A stretch of DNA of 64,000 bases from Herbiconiux gentiana (GTDB lineage: Bacteria > Actinomycetota > Actinomycetes > Actinomycetales > Microbacteriaceae): assembly GCF_024978135.1 (NCBI RefSeq), contig NZ_JANTEZ010000004.1, forward strand, positions 462,304-526,303, written 5' to 3'. Position 1 is the first letter of the stretch. The number at the start of each line of letters is the position of its first letter. The notes under the pieces are model-generated. The model was not told the DNA's origin, did not search any database, and was given only the letters and a program-made list of their open reading frames with translations. A program made the position numbers and the translations under genes. Shown piece after piece: positions 18,615 through 28,099 of this stretch.

Positions 18615-18872
18615 ATGGCGACCATCACGGTTCGAGACCTCGAAGACGGCACCCGCTATCGGCTGCGGGTGCGGGCCGCGCGCAACGGGCGGTCGATGGA
18701 GGCCGAGGCGCGGCACATCCTCATGGCAGCGGTCGCCAGCGAGCCGGCCGACACCGCCGGCATCGGAAGTCGCATCCGCTCGATGTTCGCCGACGTCGGG
18801 TACGCCGACGACCTCGCCGACCTGCTGCCAGAGCGCTCGGCCCCGGTCGACCGGGCCGACTTCGATCGATGA
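18615..18872 (+). CDS. FitA-like ribbon-helix-helix antitoxin
   Basis: Predicted protein of 85 residues starting MATITVRDLEDGTRYRLRVR, with the FitA/Arc-type pattern and RNGRSMEAEARHIL in the first helix region. GGAGG lies 8 nt upstream. Its stop overlaps the toxin ATG by 4 bp. It would bind and neutralise the PIN toxin and repress the operon through its N-terminal domain. Confidence 0.88.
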   Translation: MATITVRDLEDGTRYRLRVRAARNGRSMEAEARHILMAAVASEPADTAGIGSRIRSMFADVGYADDLADLLPERSAPVDRADFDR

Positions 18873-19288
18873 TCCTGCTCGACACGAACGTGGTCTCGGA
18901 GCTCCTGAGAGCCCGGGCATCCCCCGCGGTCGTCGACTGGGTCGATCAGCAGCCCGCCGACGATCTCTGCCTCTCGGCCGTCACCCTCGCCGAACTGCTC
19001 CAGGGTGTCGCGCTGCTGCGCGCCGGAACGCGGCGGCGCGAGCTCGGACGACGGGTCGCCCACCTGGTTGCCCACGAGTTCGACCGGCGCATCCTGCCTC
19101 TCGACGCCGAGTGCGCGGTCGAGTTCGCCGACGTCGTCTCCTCACGCCGCCGCCTCGGCCGCCCCATCACCCCGTTCGACGCCCAGATCGCGGCGACTGC
19201 CCGCGTGCACGGCGCCCTCCTCGCCACGCGCAACGAGCGCGACTTCGATCACACCGGCCTCCCGATCGTGAACCCCTGGCTCGGCTGA
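18869..19288 (+). CDS. FitB/VapC-like PIN-domain toxin ribonuclease
   Basis: Predicted protein of 139 residues. PIN acidic residues are visible: Asp in MILLDTNVVSELL, Glu in SAVTLAELLQG near residue 43, and Asp in TPFDAQIAATA near 105. Family members cleave RNA when freed from the antitoxin. The pair sits between the MocR gene and cofD, with only 35 bp to the latter. Codon use looks like its neighbours, so recent transfer is not evident. Confidence 0.9.
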   Translation: MILLDTNVVSELLRARASPAVVDWVDQQPADDLCLSAVTLAELLQGVALLRAGTRRRELGRRVAHLVAHEFDRRILPLDAECAVEFADVVSSRRRLGRPITPFDAQIAATARVHGALLATRNERDFDHTGLPIVNPWLG

Positions 19289-19323
19289 GGTCGGCGAGGG
19301 TACGGTCGGCGGGGAGGGCGGGC

Positions 19324-20331
19324 ATGGGATTGAATGGGGGCGTGAAGGTCACGGTGCTCGCAGGCGGTGTCGGAGGTGCACGGTTCCTGAGGGGGCTGCG
19401 CACCCAGCTGAGGAAGGCGTACCCGAACGGCGACGGCGGCTCGACCGCCGAGGTCACCGCGGTCGTGAACACGGGTGACGACATGTGGCTCACGGGCCTG
19501 CGGGTCTGCCCCGACCTCGACTCGATCATGTACACGCTCGGCGGCGCCAACGACGACGAGCGTGGCTGGGGCCGCAAGGGCGAGAGCGAGCGCGTCAGCG
19601 CCGAGCTCACGGCCTACGGCGTGGGCTGGCCGTGGTTCACCCTCGGCGACCTCGACCTCGGCACCCACATCGCCCGCTCGAGCTTCCTGCGCGACGGCCT
19701 CACACTCACCGAGGCCACCGCCCGGCTCGCCGAGCGCTGGAACCTCGGTGTGAAGCTCCTGCCGATGAGCGACGAGCCGGTCGAGACGCACGTCGAGATC
19801 ATCCTCGACGGCAAGCGCCGCATCGTGCACTTCGAGGAGTGGTGGGTGAAGCACCGGGCGGGCGTGCCGGCGCAGCGCTTCATCCAGGTGGGGGCGGATG
19901 CGGCGAAGCCGACCCCGTCCGTGCGGCGGGCGATCGAGCAGGCCGACGTGATCCTGGTCGCTCCCTCGAACCCGGTGGTGTCGATCGGCACCATCCTCGG
20001 AGTGCCGGGCCTCCGTTCGGCCCTCCGCGAGGCCCGCGCGCCGATCGTCGGGGTCTCCCCCATCATCTCGGGTGCCGCCGTTCGCGGCATGGCCGACGCC
20101 TGCCTCACCGCGATCGGCGTCGAGACGACGGCCGCCGCGGTGGCGAAGCACTACGGCTCCCGCTCGCGCGGCGGCCTGCTCGACGCGTGGCTGATCGACG
20201 AGAGCGACGCGGCGAGCGCCCCGGTCATCGAGTCGGCGGGCATCCGCATCTCGGTGGTGCCGCTCTGGATGCGCGACCCCGCCACGAGCACCCAGCTCGC
20301 CGCCGACGCCCTGGCCGCCGCCGCCCGCTAG
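19324..20331 (+). CDS. cofD: F420 biosynthesis transferase FbiA (CofD family)
   Basis: Predicted protein of 335 residues that joins the activated three-carbon unit made by CofC/FbiD to the deazaflavin FO, giving F420-0 or its dehydro form. Family motifs are VTVLAGGVGGARFLRGL at the N-terminus, VVNTGDDMWLTGLRVCPDLD near residue 50 and APSNPVVSIGTILGVPG near 215. ATG at 19324 is chosen for GGGGAGGG about 8 nt upstream; a GTG at 19342 is the alternative. It faces the convergent ABM-domain gene across 32 bp. Other F420 genes are at 22960, 30869 and 33253. Confidence 0.95.
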   Translation: MGLNGGVKVTVLAGGVGGARFLRGLRTQLRKAYPNGDGGSTAEVTAVVNTGDDMWLTGLRVCPDLDSIMYTLGGANDDERGWGRKGESERVSAELTAYGVGWPWFTLGDLDLGTHIARSSFLRDGLTLTEATARLAERWNLGVKLLPMSDEPVETHVEIILDGKRRIVHFEEWWVKHRAGVPAQRFIQVGADAAKPTPSVRRAIEQADVILVAPSNPVVSIGTILGVPGLRSALREARAPIVGVSPIISGAAVRGMADACLTAIGVETTAAAVAKHYGSRSRGGLLDAWLIDESDAASAPVIESAGIRISVVPLWMRDPATSTQLAADALAAAAR

Positions 20332-20363
20332 ACCGCAGCGGGCACGATGGCCGCGGCAGCCCG

Positions 20364-21356
20364 CTAGCCCGCCGGGCGCAGGCTGATCAGCCAGGCGTAC
20401 AGCGCCATCGACAGGATGTACACCAGCACGACGAGCGCGTACCCCAGCACGTGTGTCTTCACGGGGATGCCCCGCTTCACCCACCAGCCGAACAGCTTGA
20501 ACGCCCACGGCACGAAGAACCAGCCGAGAAGCTGAGTCGACACCACGTTCCCGATGAACAGCGACAGCCAGAACGGCACTCCGTGGCTGTCGAACAGAGG
20601 GTCGGCGATGAAGTAGCCCCAGAGGAACACGATGGGGTACAGCATGAGCAGCACCAGGAGGTTGCTCTTGAACACCGGGTCGGGCAGAGCATCCGGAGCC
20701 TTGCGACCCGACCAGAAGCCGAAGCCGTAGCTCGAGCGCGTGAGCTTCAGCTGCTCGTTGTAGTCGGCGCCCTCGGCCAGCAGCGCCGAGCGCTCGGGCG
20801 AGTCGAGCCAGGCGTTCAGGTGCTTCTCGCTGTCGAAGCTGAGCACGACCACCCAGTCGTCCTGCACCCCGGGGATGGGCCGCTCGACCTTGTGGCCGAC
20901 GAAGCCCTCGAAGCGCGACTCGACGGCCGAGATCTCGCGCTGCCACTCGAGGAAGCGGGCCTCGTCCTGCGGTGCGACCTTGCTCGAGATGAGCACGGAC
21001 GACGCCTCGGAGGGGTGCTTGACCTCCTCGGTGAACAGGTGCACCTCGTCGTTGCCGATGAAGCGGTCGCCGATCTCGTCGACGAGGTTCTTGCGCTCGG
21101 CGCTCTGCAGCCAGCCGCGGGCCGAGGAGGCGTCGCGGAAGTGCTGCACGGTGACCCAGTCGACCGAGTGCGGCGGGTTCGGCCGGATCAGCTCCCGCTC
21201 GATGAAGCCCGGCCAGCGCGAGACGCGCTCGGCGACCTTCTTCTGCCAGGCCTCGTAGTCGGCGTAGTCCTTCTCGGCGAGCCGACGGTGCACGACCAGC
21301 GTGACTGTTCCACCAGTGGAGGTCGTGGCACCGTCGGGCAGCGCCGTGTCGGTCAT
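20364..21356 (-). CDS. Two-domain antibiotic-biosynthesis-monooxygenase (ABM) protein with C-terminal membrane segments
   Basis: Predicted protein of 330 residues. Residues about 15-105 and 115-210 are two ferredoxin-like ABM domains; recognisable segments are WPGFIERELIRPNP and FEGFVGHKVERP. A hydrophobic tail of about three membrane helices follows from residue 230. The ATG lies 2 bp after the guanine deaminase stop, so it is in the same leftward unit. ABM domains occur in oxygenases and ring-modifying enzymes; the function here is unknown. The membrane anchor on an ABM tandem is unusual. Confidence 0.75.
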   Translation of the reverse strand: MTDTALPDGATTSTGGTVTLVVHRRLAEKDYADYEAWQKKVAERVSRWPGFIERELIRPNPPHSVDWVTVQHFRDASSARGWLQSAERKNLVDEIGDRFIGNDEVHLFTEEVKHPSEASSVLISSKVAPQDEARFLEWQREISAVESRFEGFVGHKVERPIPGVQDDWVVVLSFDSEKHLNAWLDSPERSALLAEGADYNEQLKLTRSSYGFGFWSGRKAPDALPDPVFKSNLLVLLMLYPIVFLWGYFIADPLFDSHGVPFWLSLFIGNVVSTQLLGWFFVPWAFKLFGWWVKRGIPVKTHVLGYALVVLVYILSMALYAWLISLRPAG

Positions 21357-21358
21357 GC

Positions 21359-22753
21359 TCAGGCCTTCTGGTAGGCGAGCTCGCCCGCGATCCAGGTCTG
21401 GTCGACAGCGCGCTCGTCGCCGACCATCATCACGCCGAAGAGCAGGTCGGAGACGGTCTCGAGCGTCAGCGGGCCGTCGCTGTAGGACAGGCTCTGGTGC
21501 CAGGCGGTCGCGGGCGGACCGGCGGTCCAGTCGAGGGCGACGAAGTCGGCCTCCTTGCCGATGTCGAACGAGCCGACGAGGTCGTCGATGTAGAGCGCCT
21601 CGGCTCCGCCCTTGGTGATGGAGTAGAACGCGCGCAGCGGCGAGAGCTTGTTGCGCTCGGATTCGGCGAGGTCCTGCTCGCTCGGCAGGATGCTGCCGTC
21701 GAGGATGGTGTTGTTCAGCATGCCGACCTTGTAGCCGTCCTCGAGGCTGTTCAGCAGGCTGAAGCGGTTTCCGCCGCCCATGTCGGTGCCGTACGAGACG
21801 AGCACACGGTGCTCGGGGTCGAGCGCCCGGCCGAGGCGGAACAGGCCCGATCCGAGATAGAGGTTCGACGACGGGCAGAAGGCCACCGAGGCGCCCGCCT
21901 CCGAGAAGCGGCGGAACTCGCTGTTGGACAGCCAGACTCCGTGGCCGCCCGTGAACTTCGGGCCGACCAGTCCGAACTTCTCGTAGACGCCGAGGTAGTC
22001 GTGGCAGTCGTCGTGCAGCGCCAGCACGCCGTGCACCTCGGCGGGGTTCTCGGAGATGTGGGTGTTGATCCACAGGTCGGGGAACTCCTCTTTGAGCTTC
22101 TGGCAGGCCGCCAGTAGCTCGTTGGAGGCGCCGAAGCCGAAGCGCGGGGTGATCGCGTAGAGGTTGCGGCCCTTGCCGTGCCACTTCTCGATCAGCGTGC
22201 GGCTGTCGTCGTAGAACTGCTCGGGGGTGTTCGCGAAGTAGTCGGGCACGTGCCGGTCGATGCCGGTGAGGCCGGCGATCATGCGCATGTTGCGGCGGCT
22301 GGCCTCCTCGAAGAAGACCTCGTTGCAGGTGAGGTTGCCGGTGGTGAACGTCTGCGCCGTGGTGGTGCCCGAGGCGAGCAGGTTGTCGAAGAAGTGCTTC
22401 GTGCCCTCCTCGGCGTACTCGCGCTCGGAGTACTTGTGCTCCTCCGGGAAGACCCACTTCTGCAGCCACGGCAGCAGCTGCTCGCCGTAGGCGCCGAGAA
22501 CGCGGGTCTGCGGCAGGTGGATGTGCCCGTCGATGAAGCCGGGGAGGATGATCCGGTCGCGGATCTCGGTGATCTCGACCCCCGAGTGCGTCGACGCGAT
22601 GTCGTCGTAGGCGCCGAAGTCGACGATCACGCCGTCCTCGACGACCAGCAGGCCGTCGGCCTGGAACCGGGCGGCCGCTTCCTCGTTGCCGACGTGCTTG
22701 TAGGGGTCGTCGACGAAGTCCAGGAAGGTTCCGCGCACAGCTGTCTTGGCCAA
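21359..22753 (-). CDS. guaD: Guanine deaminase
   Basis: Predicted protein of 464 residues; converts guanine to xanthine and ammonia. Metal motifs are [11 protein letters not shown] near residue 65, [10 protein letters not shown] near 230, a histidine in FTGGHGVWL near 265 and aspartate in [13 protein letters not shown] near 320. TTG at 22753 is chosen because GGGGA lies 6 nt upstream and the family start (A-K-T-A-V-R-G-T-F) follows; a GTG 39 bp upstream is possible. It is co-transcribed with the ABM protein and divergent from fbiC. It supplies the purine arm of the region. Confidence 0.93.
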   Translation of the reverse strand: MAKTAVRGTFLDFVDDPYKHVGNEEAAARFQADGLLVVEDGVIVDFGAYDDIASTHSGVEITEIRDRIILPGFIDGHIHLPQTRVLGAYGEQLLPWLQKWVFPEEHKYSEREYAEEGTKHFFDNLLASGTTTAQTFTTGNLTCNEVFFEEASRRNMRMIAGLTGIDRHVPDYFANTPEQFYDDSRTLIEKWHGKGRNLYAITPRFGFGASNELLAACQKLKEEFPDLWINTHISENPAEVHGVLALHDDCHDYLGVYEKFGLVGPKFTGGHGVWLSNSEFRRFSEAGASVAFCPSSNLYLGSGLFRLGRALDPEHRVLVSYGTDMGGGNRFSLLNSLEDGYKVGMLNNTILDGSILPSEQDLAESERNKLSPLRAFYSITKGGAEALYIDDLVGSFDIGKEADFVALDWTAGPPATAWHQSLSYSDGPLTLETVSDLLFGVMMVGDERAVDQTWIAGELAYQKA

Positions 22754-22822
22754 GATGTTCCCCGATTCGTAGTGGTGACGCCATCGTGGCACACGGGGTG
22801 CGCGCGATGCCCCTCCCCATCA

Positions 22823-22876
22823 GGGGGAGGCCGGGCCAGGGGGGAGGCCGGGCCAGGGGGAGGCCGGGCCAGGGGG
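22823..22876. repeat. G-rich 16-17-bp tandem repeat, three units plus a partial
   Basis: GGGGGAGGCCGGGCCA occurs at 22823-22838, with one extra G at 22839-22855, and at 22856-22871; a partial fourth unit follows. Four runs of five or six G lie on the plus strand. It occupies the 206-bp divergent region between guaD and fbiC, about 85 bp before the fbiC start. G-quadruplex formation or regulation is possible but not shown. Confidence 0.8.
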
Positions 22877-22959
22877 TAGGCTGGCGGCAATCAGGTTATG
22901 GGTCTGGCTTTGGGCCCCTTCTTCTCTCATCTTCACTTCGAGACTCCAGAGGTTCCCCC

Positions 22960-25629
22960 ATGCCCGAAGATCTTCCGTTCCCCACGAGCACCGGTGTGCG
23001 CCCGACCGGTCGCAGCACCCCGGCCGCGGTCGAGCAGGGCTTCGTCCCGAACGCCTCCGCCATCCGCCGGGCCCTGAAGCGCGCCGAGACCGGTGTCGCC
23101 CTCGACGCGACCGAGGCCGAGACCCTCCTGCACGCCCGCGGCGACGACCTCGAGCGCCTGCTCACCGCCGCGTCCCGGGTGCGCGACGCCGGGCTCGAGA
23201 TCGCGGGGCGCCCCGGCGTCATCACGTACTCGCGCAAGGTGTTCATCCCCCTCACCCACCTCTGCCGCGACCGCTGCCACTACTGCACCTTCGTCGAGAC
23301 CCCCGGCGGGCTGGCGAAGCAGGGCAAGGCGCCGTTCCTCTCGCCCGACGAGGTGCTCGCGATCGCCCGCGAGGGCGCGGCCCTCGGCTGCAAGGAGGCG
23401 CTGTTCACCCTCGGCGACCGCCCCGAGGATCGCTGGCCCGTGGCCCGCGAGTGGCTCGAGGCCCGGGGCTACGACTCCACCATCGCCTACCTCCGCTCCG
23501 TCGCGATCCTCGTGCTCGAGGAGACCGGCCTCCTCCCCCACCTGAACCCCGGCGTCATGACGTGGGAGGAGATCCAGCGCCTGAAGCCGGTCGCCCCGTC
23601 GATGGGCATGATGCTCGAGACCACCGCCGACCGGCTCTGGTCACAGAAGGGCGGGCCGCACTACGGCTCCCCCGACAAGGACCCGGTGCTGCGCCTGCGC
23701 GTGCTCGAGGACGCGGGCCGCTCGAACGTTCCCTTCACCACCGGCCTCCTGCTCGGCATCGGCGAGAACTACGCCGAGCGGGTCGACGGGATGTTCTCCA
23801 TCCGCTCGGCCGCACGCCGGCACGGTCACGTGCAGGAGGTGATCATCCAGAACTTCCGCGCGAAGCCCGCCACCGCCATGATGGCGGCCGACGACCTGGA
23901 GACCCAGGAGTACGTCGCCGCGGTCGCCGTGGCGCGGCTCGTGCTCGGCCCGAAGGCGCGGGTGCAGGCTCCGCCGAATCTGACGGATGCGCGGGAGCTG
24001 TCGCTCCTCGTGCGCGCCGGCATCGACGACTGGGGCGGCGTGTCGCCCCTCACCCCCGACCACGTCAACCCCGAGCGCCCTTGGCCGCACATCGACGACC
24101 TCGCCCGGCTCACCGCCGAGGCGGGCTTCGAGCTGCGGGAGCGCCTCACCGCGCATCCGCACTTCGTGCGGGCCGAGGAGCCGTGGATCGACCCCCGGGT
24201 GCTCCCCCACGTGCGCGCGCTGGCCGGGCCGGACGGCCTCGCCATCGAGGGCCGGATCCCCGCCGGGCTGCCCTGGCAGGAGCCCGACTGGGGCTCGAGC
24301 TCGAGCGGACGCACCGAGCTGCACACCGAGATCGACACCGTCGGCCGCACGGGCGACCGCCGCAGCGACTTCGAGGACGTGTACGGCGACTGGGCCGAGC
24401 TGCGCGAGCACGTCGGGGCGAACGCCGGAACGGCGCCGCGCGCATCCGGAGACCCCGCCGTGCGCAGCGCCCTGGCCCGCGCCGCGGAGGACCCGGCCGG
24501 GCTGAGCGACGCCGACTACCTCACCCTGCTCGGCGCCGACGGCCCCGACCTCGAGGCTCTGGCCGCCCTCGCCGACGACGTGCGCCGCGCGACCGTGGGC
24601 GACGAGGTCGGCTACGTGGTGAACCGCAACATCAACTTCACGAACGTCTGCTACACCGGCTGCCGCTTCTGCGCCTTCGCCCAGCGGCGCACCGACGCCG
24701 ACGCCTACACGCTGTCGATGGAGCAGGTCGGCGACCGCGTCGACGAGGCGTGGATGATCGGGGCCACCGAGATCTGCATGCAGGGCGGCATCCACCCCGA
24801 CCTGCCCGGCACGGCCTATTTCGACCTCGCGCGCACGGTCAAGGCGCGGCAGCCCGACATCCACCTGCACGCGTTCAGCCCGATGGAGATCGTGAACGGA
24901 GCGTCGCGCACCGGGCTGTCGTACCGCGAGTTCCTGCAGGAGGCGAAGGCCGCGGGGCTCGACTCGATCCCGGGCACCGCCGCCGAGATCCTCGACGACG
25001 ACGTGCGCTGGGTGCTCACCAAGGGCAAGCTGCCGGCCGCCGCGTGGATCGAGATCGTCTCGACCGCGCACGACGTGGGGCTGCGTTCGTCGTCGACCAT
25101 GATGTACGGCCACGTCGACAACCCCTCGCACTGGGTGGGGCACCTGCGCACCCTCGCACGGGTGCAGGACGAGACCGGCGGGTTCACCGAGTTCGTGCTG
25201 CTGCCGTTCATCCACATGAACGCGCCCGTGTACCTCGCCGGCGTCGCCCGGCCGGGGCCGACGAGGCAGGAGAACCGGGCCATCCACGCCGTGTCGCGGC
25301 TGATGCTGCACGGGCGCATCGACCACGTGCAGACCTCGTGGGTGAAGCTCGGCAACGCGGGCACGCAGCAGATGCTCGAGGGCGGCGCCGACGACCTCGG
25401 CGGCACCCTGATGGAGGAGACGATCAGCCGCATGGCGGGAGCCGACAACGGCTCCGAGAAGACGGTCGACGAGCTCGAGCGGATGATCGGCGAGATCGGT
25501 CGCGTGCCGGTGCAGCGCACCACGACCTACGGCCGCCCCTCGGCCGAGCGCGTCGCGGTCGCCCGCGAGTTCGCCTCCCAGGGCTTCGCGGCGACGGGCC
25601 GCACCCTCCGCACGAACCTCCTGGCCTGA
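22960..25629 (+). CDS. fbiC: FO synthase, fused CofG-CofH type
   Basis: Predicted protein of 889 residues that builds the deazaflavin FO from tyrosine and a flavin-pathway pyrimidine using two radical SAM domains. The first cluster motif, CRDRCHYC, lies near residue 100 (CofG half); the second, CYTGCRFC, near residue 565 (CofH half). ATG at 22960 has AGAGG 7 nt upstream; the upstream in-frame extension is low-complexity intergenic DNA. It ends against a strong bidirectional terminator shared with glpK. Confidence 0.96.
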   Translation: MPEDLPFPTSTGVRPTGRSTPAAVEQGFVPNASAIRRALKRAETGVALDATEAETLLHARGDDLERLLTAASRVRDAGLEIAGRPGVITYSRKVFIPLTHLCRDRCHYCTFVETPGGLAKQGKAPFLSPDEVLAIAREGAALGCKEALFTLGDRPEDRWPVAREWLEARGYDSTIAYLRSVAILVLEETGLLPHLNPGVMTWEEIQRLKPVAPSMGMMLETTADRLWSQKGGPHYGSPDKDPVLRLRVLEDAGRSNVPFTTGLLLGIGENYAERVDGMFSIRSAARRHGHVQEVIIQNFRAKPATAMMAADDLETQEYVAAVAVARLVLGPKARVQAPPNLTDARELSLLVRAGIDDWGGVSPLTPDHVNPERPWPHIDDLARLTAEAGFELRERLTAHPHFVRAEEPWIDPRVLPHVRALAGPDGLAIEGRIPAGLPWQEPDWGSSSSGRTELHTEIDTVGRTGDRRSDFEDVYGDWAELREHVGANAGTAPRASGDPAVRSALARAAEDPAGLSDADYLTLLGADGPDLEALAALADDVRRATVGDEVGYVVNRNINFTNVCYTGCRFCAFAQRRTDADAYTLSMEQVGDRVDEAWMIGATEICMQGGIHPDLPGTAYFDLARTVKARQPDIHLHAFSPMEIVNGASRTGLSYREFLQEAKAAGLDSIPGTAAEILDDDVRWVLTKGKLPAAAWIEIVSTAHDVGLRSSSTMMYGHVDNPSHWVGHLRTLARVQDETGGFTEFVLLPFIHMNAPVYLAGVARPGPTRQENRAIHAVSRLMLHGRIDHVQTSWVKLGNAGTQQMLEGGADDLGGTLMEETISRMAGADNGSEKTVDELERMIGEIGRVPVQRTTTYGRPSAERVAVAREFASQGFAATGRTLRTNLLA

Positions 25630-25638
25630 CGGACGGGA

Positions 25639-25671
25639 ACGGCCCGCCCCTCACGTGGAGGGACGGGCCGT
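25639..25671. terminator. Bidirectional hairpin terminator between fbiC and glpK
   Basis: ACGGCCCG (25639-25646) pairs with CGGGCCGT (25664-25671), and CCCTC pairs with GAGGG inside after one mismatch, leaving a 5-nt loop. It lies 10 bp after the fbiC stop and 43 bp past the glpK stop on the other strand. There is no long U-run, as is common in actinobacteria. Confidence 0.8.
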
Positions 25672-25713
25672 CGTGTCGAGCCGAGGCTACGCCTCGGCGT
25701 CTGGTACGGAGGC

Positions 25714-27237
25714 TTACGCCTCGGTGTCGCCGTCGACCCAGTCGAGGGTCTTCGTGACGGCCTTCTTCCAGTTGCGCAGCTGGCGCTCGCGCTCGGCGTC
25801 GTCCATCTTGGGCTCCCAGCGGGAGTCCTCCTGCCAGTTGGCGCGCAGCTCGTCGAGGTTCGCCCAGAAGCCGACCGCGAGGCCGGCGGCGTACGCGGCA
25901 CCGAGCGCGGTGGTCTCGGCGACCACCGGGCGGATGACCGGCACGCCGAGGATGTCGGCCTGGAACTGCATGAGCGTGTTGTTCGCGATCATGCCGCCGT
26001 CGACCTTCAGCTCGGTGAGGTCGACACCGGAGTCGGCGTTGACCGCGTCGAGCACCTCGCGGGTCTGGAAGGCCGTGGCCTCCAGCGCCGCGCGGGCGAT
26101 GTGACCCTTGTTGACGTAGCGGGTGAGGCCCACGAGGGCACCACGCGCATCCGACCGCCAGTACGGCGCGAACAGGCCCGAGAACGCGGGCACGAAGTAC
26201 GCGCCGCCGTTGTCCTCGACCGTATTGGCGAGCTCCTCGACCTCGGGGGCCGACGAGATCAGGCCGAGGTTGTCGCGAAGCCACTGGATCAGCGACCCGG
26301 TCACCGCGATCGACCCCTCGAGCGCGTAGTGCGCCGGCTGGTCGCCCAGCTTGTAGCCGAGGGTGGTGAGCAGCCCGTTCTTGGAGTGCACGATCTCGGT
26401 GTCGGTGTTGAAGATCAGGAAGTTTCCGGTGCCGTAGGTGTTCTTCGACTCACCGGCGTCGAACGCCGCCTGGCCGAAGGTCGCGGCCTGCTGGTCGCCC
26501 AGGATGCCCGCGACGGGGACCTCGCGCAGCAGGTTCGACGACTCGACGGTGCCGTAGACCTCGGAGGACGACTTGATCTCGGGCAGCATCGACTTCGGCA
26601 CGCCGAACGCCTCGAGGATGTCGTCGCGCCACTGGAGCGTCTCGAGGTCCATGAAGAGGGTGCGCGAGGCGTTCGTGACGTCGGTGGAGTGCACGCCGCC
26701 CTCGGTGCCGCCGGTGAGGTTCCAGAGCACCCAGGTGTCGGTGGTGCCGAACATCAGCTCGCCGGCCTCGGCCTTCTCGCGGGCGCCCTCGACGTTCTCG
26801 AGGATCCAGACGATCTTCGTGCCCGAGAAGTAGGTCGCGAGCGGCAGGCCCACGATCGACTTGAAGCGCTCGGTGCCCTCGTCTCCCGCCAGGCGATCGA
26901 CGATCGGCTGGGTGCGGGTGTCCTGCCAGACGATGGCGTTGTAGACGGGCTTGCCGGTGTTCTTGTCCCACACCACGGCGGTCTCGCGCTGGTTGGTGAT
27001 GCCCACGGCGGCGATGTCGTGGCGCGTCAGGTCGGCCTTCGAGAGCGCCTGACCGATGACCTCGCGCACGTTCGCCCAGATCTCCATCGGGTCGTGCTCG
27101 ACCCAGCCGGCCTTGGGGAAGATCTGCTCGTGCTCCTTCTGACCGGTCGACACGATGGTGCCCTTGTGGTCGAAGATGATCGCGCGCGAGCTGGTCGTGC
27201 CCTGGTCGATGGCCAGGACGTACTTCTGTTCAGACAT
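25714..27237 (-). CDS. glpK: Glycerol kinase
   Basis: Predicted protein of 507 residues of the FGGY kinase family; phosphorylates glycerol to glycerol-3-phosphate. The N-terminus [18 protein letters not shown] is diagnostic, with [17 protein letters not shown] near residue 80 and [12 protein letters not shown] in the nucleotide region near 270. It is third in the leftward glpD-glpF-glpK operon, 50 bp after glpF. Confidence 0.97.
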   Translation of the reverse strand: MSEQKYVLAIDQGTTSSRAIIFDHKGTIVSTGQKEHEQIFPKAGWVEHDPMEIWANVREVIGQALSKADLTRHDIAAVGITNQRETAVVWDKNTGKPVYNAIVWQDTRTQPIVDRLAGDEGTERFKSIVGLPLATYFSGTKIVWILENVEGAREKAEAGELMFGTTDTWVLWNLTGGTEGGVHSTDVTNASRTLFMDLETLQWRDDILEAFGVPKSMLPEIKSSSEVYGTVESSNLLREVPVAGILGDQQAATFGQAAFDAGESKNTYGTGNFLIFNTDTEIVHSKNGLLTTLGYKLGDQPAHYALEGSIAVTGSLIQWLRDNLGLISSAPEVEELANTVEDNGGAYFVPAFSGLFAPYWRSDARGALVGLTRYVNKGHIARAALEATAFQTREVLDAVNADSGVDLTELKVDGGMIANNTLMQFQADILGVPVIRPVVAETTALGAAYAAGLAVGFWANLDELRANWQEDSRWEPKMDDAERERQLRNWKKAVTKTLDWVDGDTEA

Positions 27238-27287
27238 GTCTAACTCCTTTGTCGGTACTGAATGGTGAAGCGGATGCGCCGATGCGC

Positions 27288-28058
27288 TCAGGTGAGGATC
27301 GGGAGCAGCGGGATGGCGAGGAGTCCGGCGAGCACGCCGCCGATGATCGGGCCGACGACCGGCACCCAGGAGTAGGACCAGTCGGAGGTGCCCTTGCCCT
27401 TGATCGGGAGGATCGCGTGAGCGATGCGCGGGCCGAGGTCACGAGCCGGGTTGATCGCGTAGCCGGTCGGGCCACCGAGCGAGGCGCCGATGCCGATCAC
27501 GAGCAGCGCCACCGGAAGGGCACCGAGCGCGGCCAGGCCGCCCTCGCCCTGACGACCGCCGCCGAAGCCGATCACGACGAACACCAGCACGAAGGTGCCG
27601 ACGATCTCGGTCACCAGGTTCCAGCCGTACGAGCGGATCGCCGGGCCGGTCGAGAACACGCCGAGCTTGTTCGCCGCCTCGGGCTCCTCGTCGAAGTGCT
27701 GCTTGTACGCCAGCCACACGAACACCGCACCGATGATCGCACCGATCAGCTGCGCACCGATGTACGCGATGACGGAGAGGGCGTTGACGTCGACCGGAGT
27801 GGCCGCCGAGCCGAAGGTCTTCGCGCCGTTGGCGAGAAGTCCCAGGGTGACCGCCGGGTTGAGGTGCGCTCCGGAGGCGTACGACACGATCACACCGGCG
27901 AAGACCGCGAGGCCCCAGCCGATGTTGACCATGAGCGTGCCGCCGTTGAAGCCCTTGGTGCGCACGAGCGCCACGTTGGCGACCACACCGCAGCCGAGGA
28001 GCACCAGGAGGGCGGTGCCCACCAGCTCCGACACGAAGTCGATACCGAGATTGTCCAC
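27288..28058 (-). CDS. glpF: Glycerol uptake facilitator (aquaglyceroporin)
   Basis: Predicted protein of 256 residues with six membrane helices of the MIP family. The two NPA pore motifs appear as [11 protein letters not shown] near residue 65 and [11 protein letters not shown] near 205. Asp after the second NPA (NPARD) is typical of glycerol-conducting members. The start is GTG. It lies between glpD (41 bp) and glpK (50 bp). Confidence 0.95.
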   Translation of the reverse strand: MDNLGIDFVSELVGTALLVLLGCGVVANVALVRTKGFNGGTLMVNIGWGLAVFAGVIVSYASGAHLNPAVTLGLLANGAKTFGSAATPVDVNALSVIAYIGAQLIGAIIGAVFVWLAYKQHFDEEPEAANKLGVFSTGPAIRSYGWNLVTEIVGTFVLVFVVIGFGGGRQGEGGLAALGALPVALLVIGIGASLGGPTGYAINPARDLGPRIAHAILPIKGKGTSDWSYSWVPVVGPIIGGVLAGLLAIPLLPILT

Positions 28059-28099
28059 GTTGACCTTTCTTCTCTCGGACGGCTCTCACGCCGTCCGAC

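Noticed and set aside
17449..20331. A single giant open frame across the MocR, toxin-antitoxin and cofD genes
   Set aside because: Only its 3' part (from 19324) has protein motifs; the rest is an out-of-frame shadow of the MocR, antitoxin and toxin genes.
22823..22876. CRISPR-like array
   Set aside because: Units are head-to-tail without unique spacers; this is a simple tandem repeat.
25639..25671. Operator for glpK
   Set aside because: The perfect hairpin lies downstream of both convergent stops and fits a terminator.
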